DNA of 5,883 nucleotides from assembly GCA_024742655.1 (NCBI GenBank), contig JANSYB010000173.1:1-5883 (forward strand). The letters are read 5' to 3'. Of the stretch, positions 4,875 through 5,883 are shown piece after piece (position 1 is the first letter of the stretch; every line of letters begins with the position of its first letter). Origin of the DNA: Paracoccaceae bacterium (GTDB taxonomy: Bacteria; Pseudomonadota; Alphaproteobacteria; Rhodobacterales; Rhodobacteraceae). The notes beneath the pieces were generated by a model. That model searched no databases. It was not told where the DNA came from and saw only the letters and a list, made by a program, of their open reading frames with translations. The position numbers and the translations under genes were made by a program.

Positions 4875-5883
4875 CGGCAACCTCCAGCGGCGGTGCGCCT
4901 TCTTCCTCGAGAACCAGATCCAGACCGACCTCGAGCTTGCGACGGATCCGGTCCGGGTCGATATCGGGTGACGGCTTGTCCTCGTCCACGAAGGACAGCG
5001 CGCGTTTCCACTGAAAGCGGGCCTCGGTCGTGCGGCCGACGGCCCAAAGAACATCGCCCAGATGATCGTTCACGACAGGATCGACCGGCATAAGCTCGGC
5101 GGCGCGTTCCATGTGCACGACCGCCTCTTCATAGCGGCCCAGCCGGTAAAGGACCCAGCCAAGGCTGTCGACGATATAGCCGGAATTGGGTTGCCGTTCG
5201 ACCGCGCGTTCGATCATGTCGAGCGCCTCTTCGAGATTGATCTGTTTTTCGACCATCGAATAGCCGAGGTAGTTCAGGACCTGCGGATGATCGGGATTCA
5301 GCTCCAGAGCCTTGCGGAAATCCGCCTCGGCCTTGTCCCAGACGCCAAGGCGTTCATGGCTGATGGCACGGGCGTAATAGACGAACCATTGCTCGGCATC
5401 GCGTTCCTCGTAAAGCGCCAGTGCTGTGTCATAGGCCTTGGCCGCGTCGTCGAACCGTTCCTGCTGACGGTAGAGATCGCCGGTCGAGACATGCACCAGG
5501 GGCAGCTCCGGATGGGTCTCGCGCAGTTGTTCCAGCACCTCGATCGCGGCATCGGTCTTGTCGGCCCGGCGCAGCGATTCCGCCCGGCCCATCTCGGCCG
5601 CGGTAAAGGAGGGGTGATCGCGGGGCACTTTCTTGTAGGTGGCGGTCGCCAGCTCATACCGGCCAAGCGCCTCAAGCAGTTCGGCCGACATGATGATCGC
5701 ATCCACATGACCCGGGTTGAGGTATTCGGCCACGCGCGCATAGAGCAGCGTGTAATCCTCCCCGGTGTCCGACAAAAGGGCCTGACCGATGGAATAGAAC
5801 ACCTCGGCCACGCCATCCTTGGCGCCGGTCACAAGGCTGAACGGCACGGGCAGACCGGTTTCCAGTTGCGCGCGCAGTTCGGC
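4861..5883 (-). CDS. Tetratricopeptide-repeat protein, N-terminus beyond the window
   Basis: The frame is open to the window edge, so the 340 residues seen are the C-terminal part of a longer protein. The GTG at 5847 is internal: in-frame codons AELRAQLETGLP precede it. The visible part is a run of degenerate to good TPR helix pairs. The clearest repeats are HVSTGDLYRQQERFDDAAKAY, YYARAISHERLGVWDKAEADF...ALELNPDHP, VLNYLGYSMVEKQINLEEALD...VERQPNS, VDSLGWVLYRLGRYEEAVVHM...AELMPVDP and VNDHLGDVLWAVGRTTEARFQW. It ends in an acidic tail (EEEGAPPLEVADDGG). Such proteins act as binding scaffolds. An N-terminal export signal or lipobox, common in this alphaproteobacterial type, cannot be judged here. 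The gene precedes ispE and overlaps it by 14 nt. A specific partner cannot be named. Confidence 0.9.
   Translation of the reverse strand, partial: AELRAQLETGLPVPFSLVTGAKDGVAEVFYSIGQALLSDTGEDYTLLYARVAEYLNPGHVDAIIMSAELLEALGRYELATATYKKVPRDHPSFTAAEMGRAESLRRADKTDAAIEVLEQLRETHPELPLVHVSTGDLYRQQERFDDAAKAYDTALALYEERDAEQWFVYYARAISHERLGVWDKAEADFRKALELNPDHPQVLNYLGYSMVEKQINLEEALDMIERAVERQPNSGYIVDSLGWVLYRLGRYEEAVVHMERAAELMPVDPVVNDHLGDVLWAVGRTTEARFQWKRALSFVDEDKPSPDIDPDRIRRKLEVGLDLVLEEEGAPPLEVADDGG
4881..4885 (-). promoter_or_regulatory. Ribosome binding site of ispE inside the TPR gene
   Basis: GGAGG on the minus strand, 6 nt before the ispE ATG at 4874. It marks the ispE start and shows that re-initiation inside the upstream coding region is likely. 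Confidence 0.8.

Noticed and set aside
4875..5054. 60-codon N-terminal extension of ispE
   Set aside because: The extension is an out-of-frame reading of the TPR gene, lacks IspE similarity, and the internal ATG at 4874 has a strong GGAGG.
4266..5093. 275-codon open frame on the plus strand opposite ispE and the TPR gene
   Set aside because: Shadow of ispE, whose catalytic motifs are clear on the other strand. The composition is low-complexity Arg/Gly/Pro/His.

Overview
The window looks like an ordinary chromosomal segment of a high-GC alphaproteobacterium. The likeliest group is Rhodobacteraceae (Roseobacter type), judged from protein character and from the gene order DUF2007 / TrmN6-like methyltransferase / polyprenyl diphosphate synthase / ispE / TPR protein. 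This assignment rests on recall of family features, not on a search. No rRNA, tRNA, insertion sequence, CRISPR array or phage gene was seen.

Layout. Positions 1-381 (+) hold the C-terminal half of an acetoacetyl-CoA reductase (phaB), followed by a rho-independent terminator. A second GC-rich hairpin then separates it from a 39-codon reading frame on the minus strand (505-624). That small gene diverges from a GcvA-type LysR regulator (730-1680, +). The 105-bp AT-rich gap between them carries two inverted repeats and a plausible minus-strand promoter. The lysR gene meets a small coiled-coil DUF465 gene (1677-1847, -) tail to tail, with a 4-nt overlap of stop codons.

Upstream of DUF465 on the minus strand are an N6-adenine-type methyltransferase (1955-2731) and a DUF2007 protein (2721-2939). 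These two overlap by 11 nt and are probably co-translated. Diverging from them is a long-chain polyprenyl diphosphate synthase (2995-3996, +), which makes the ubiquinone side chain. It converges on ispE (4029-4874, -), the MEP-pathway CDP-ME kinase. ispE overlaps by 14 nt the end of a TPR-repeat protein (4861 to beyond 5883, -) that is cut by the window edge.

How the genes relate. ispE feeds the isoprenoid precursor pool and the polyprenyl synthase consumes it, so two isoprenoid genes lie side by side although transcribed towards each other. phaB belongs to polyhydroxybutyrate storage. The lysR/small-peptide pair is the only part with a hint of something not well described: a divergent regulator-target arrangement with visible candidate operator sites. 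The rest is housekeeping, and I see no convincing novel multi-gene system.
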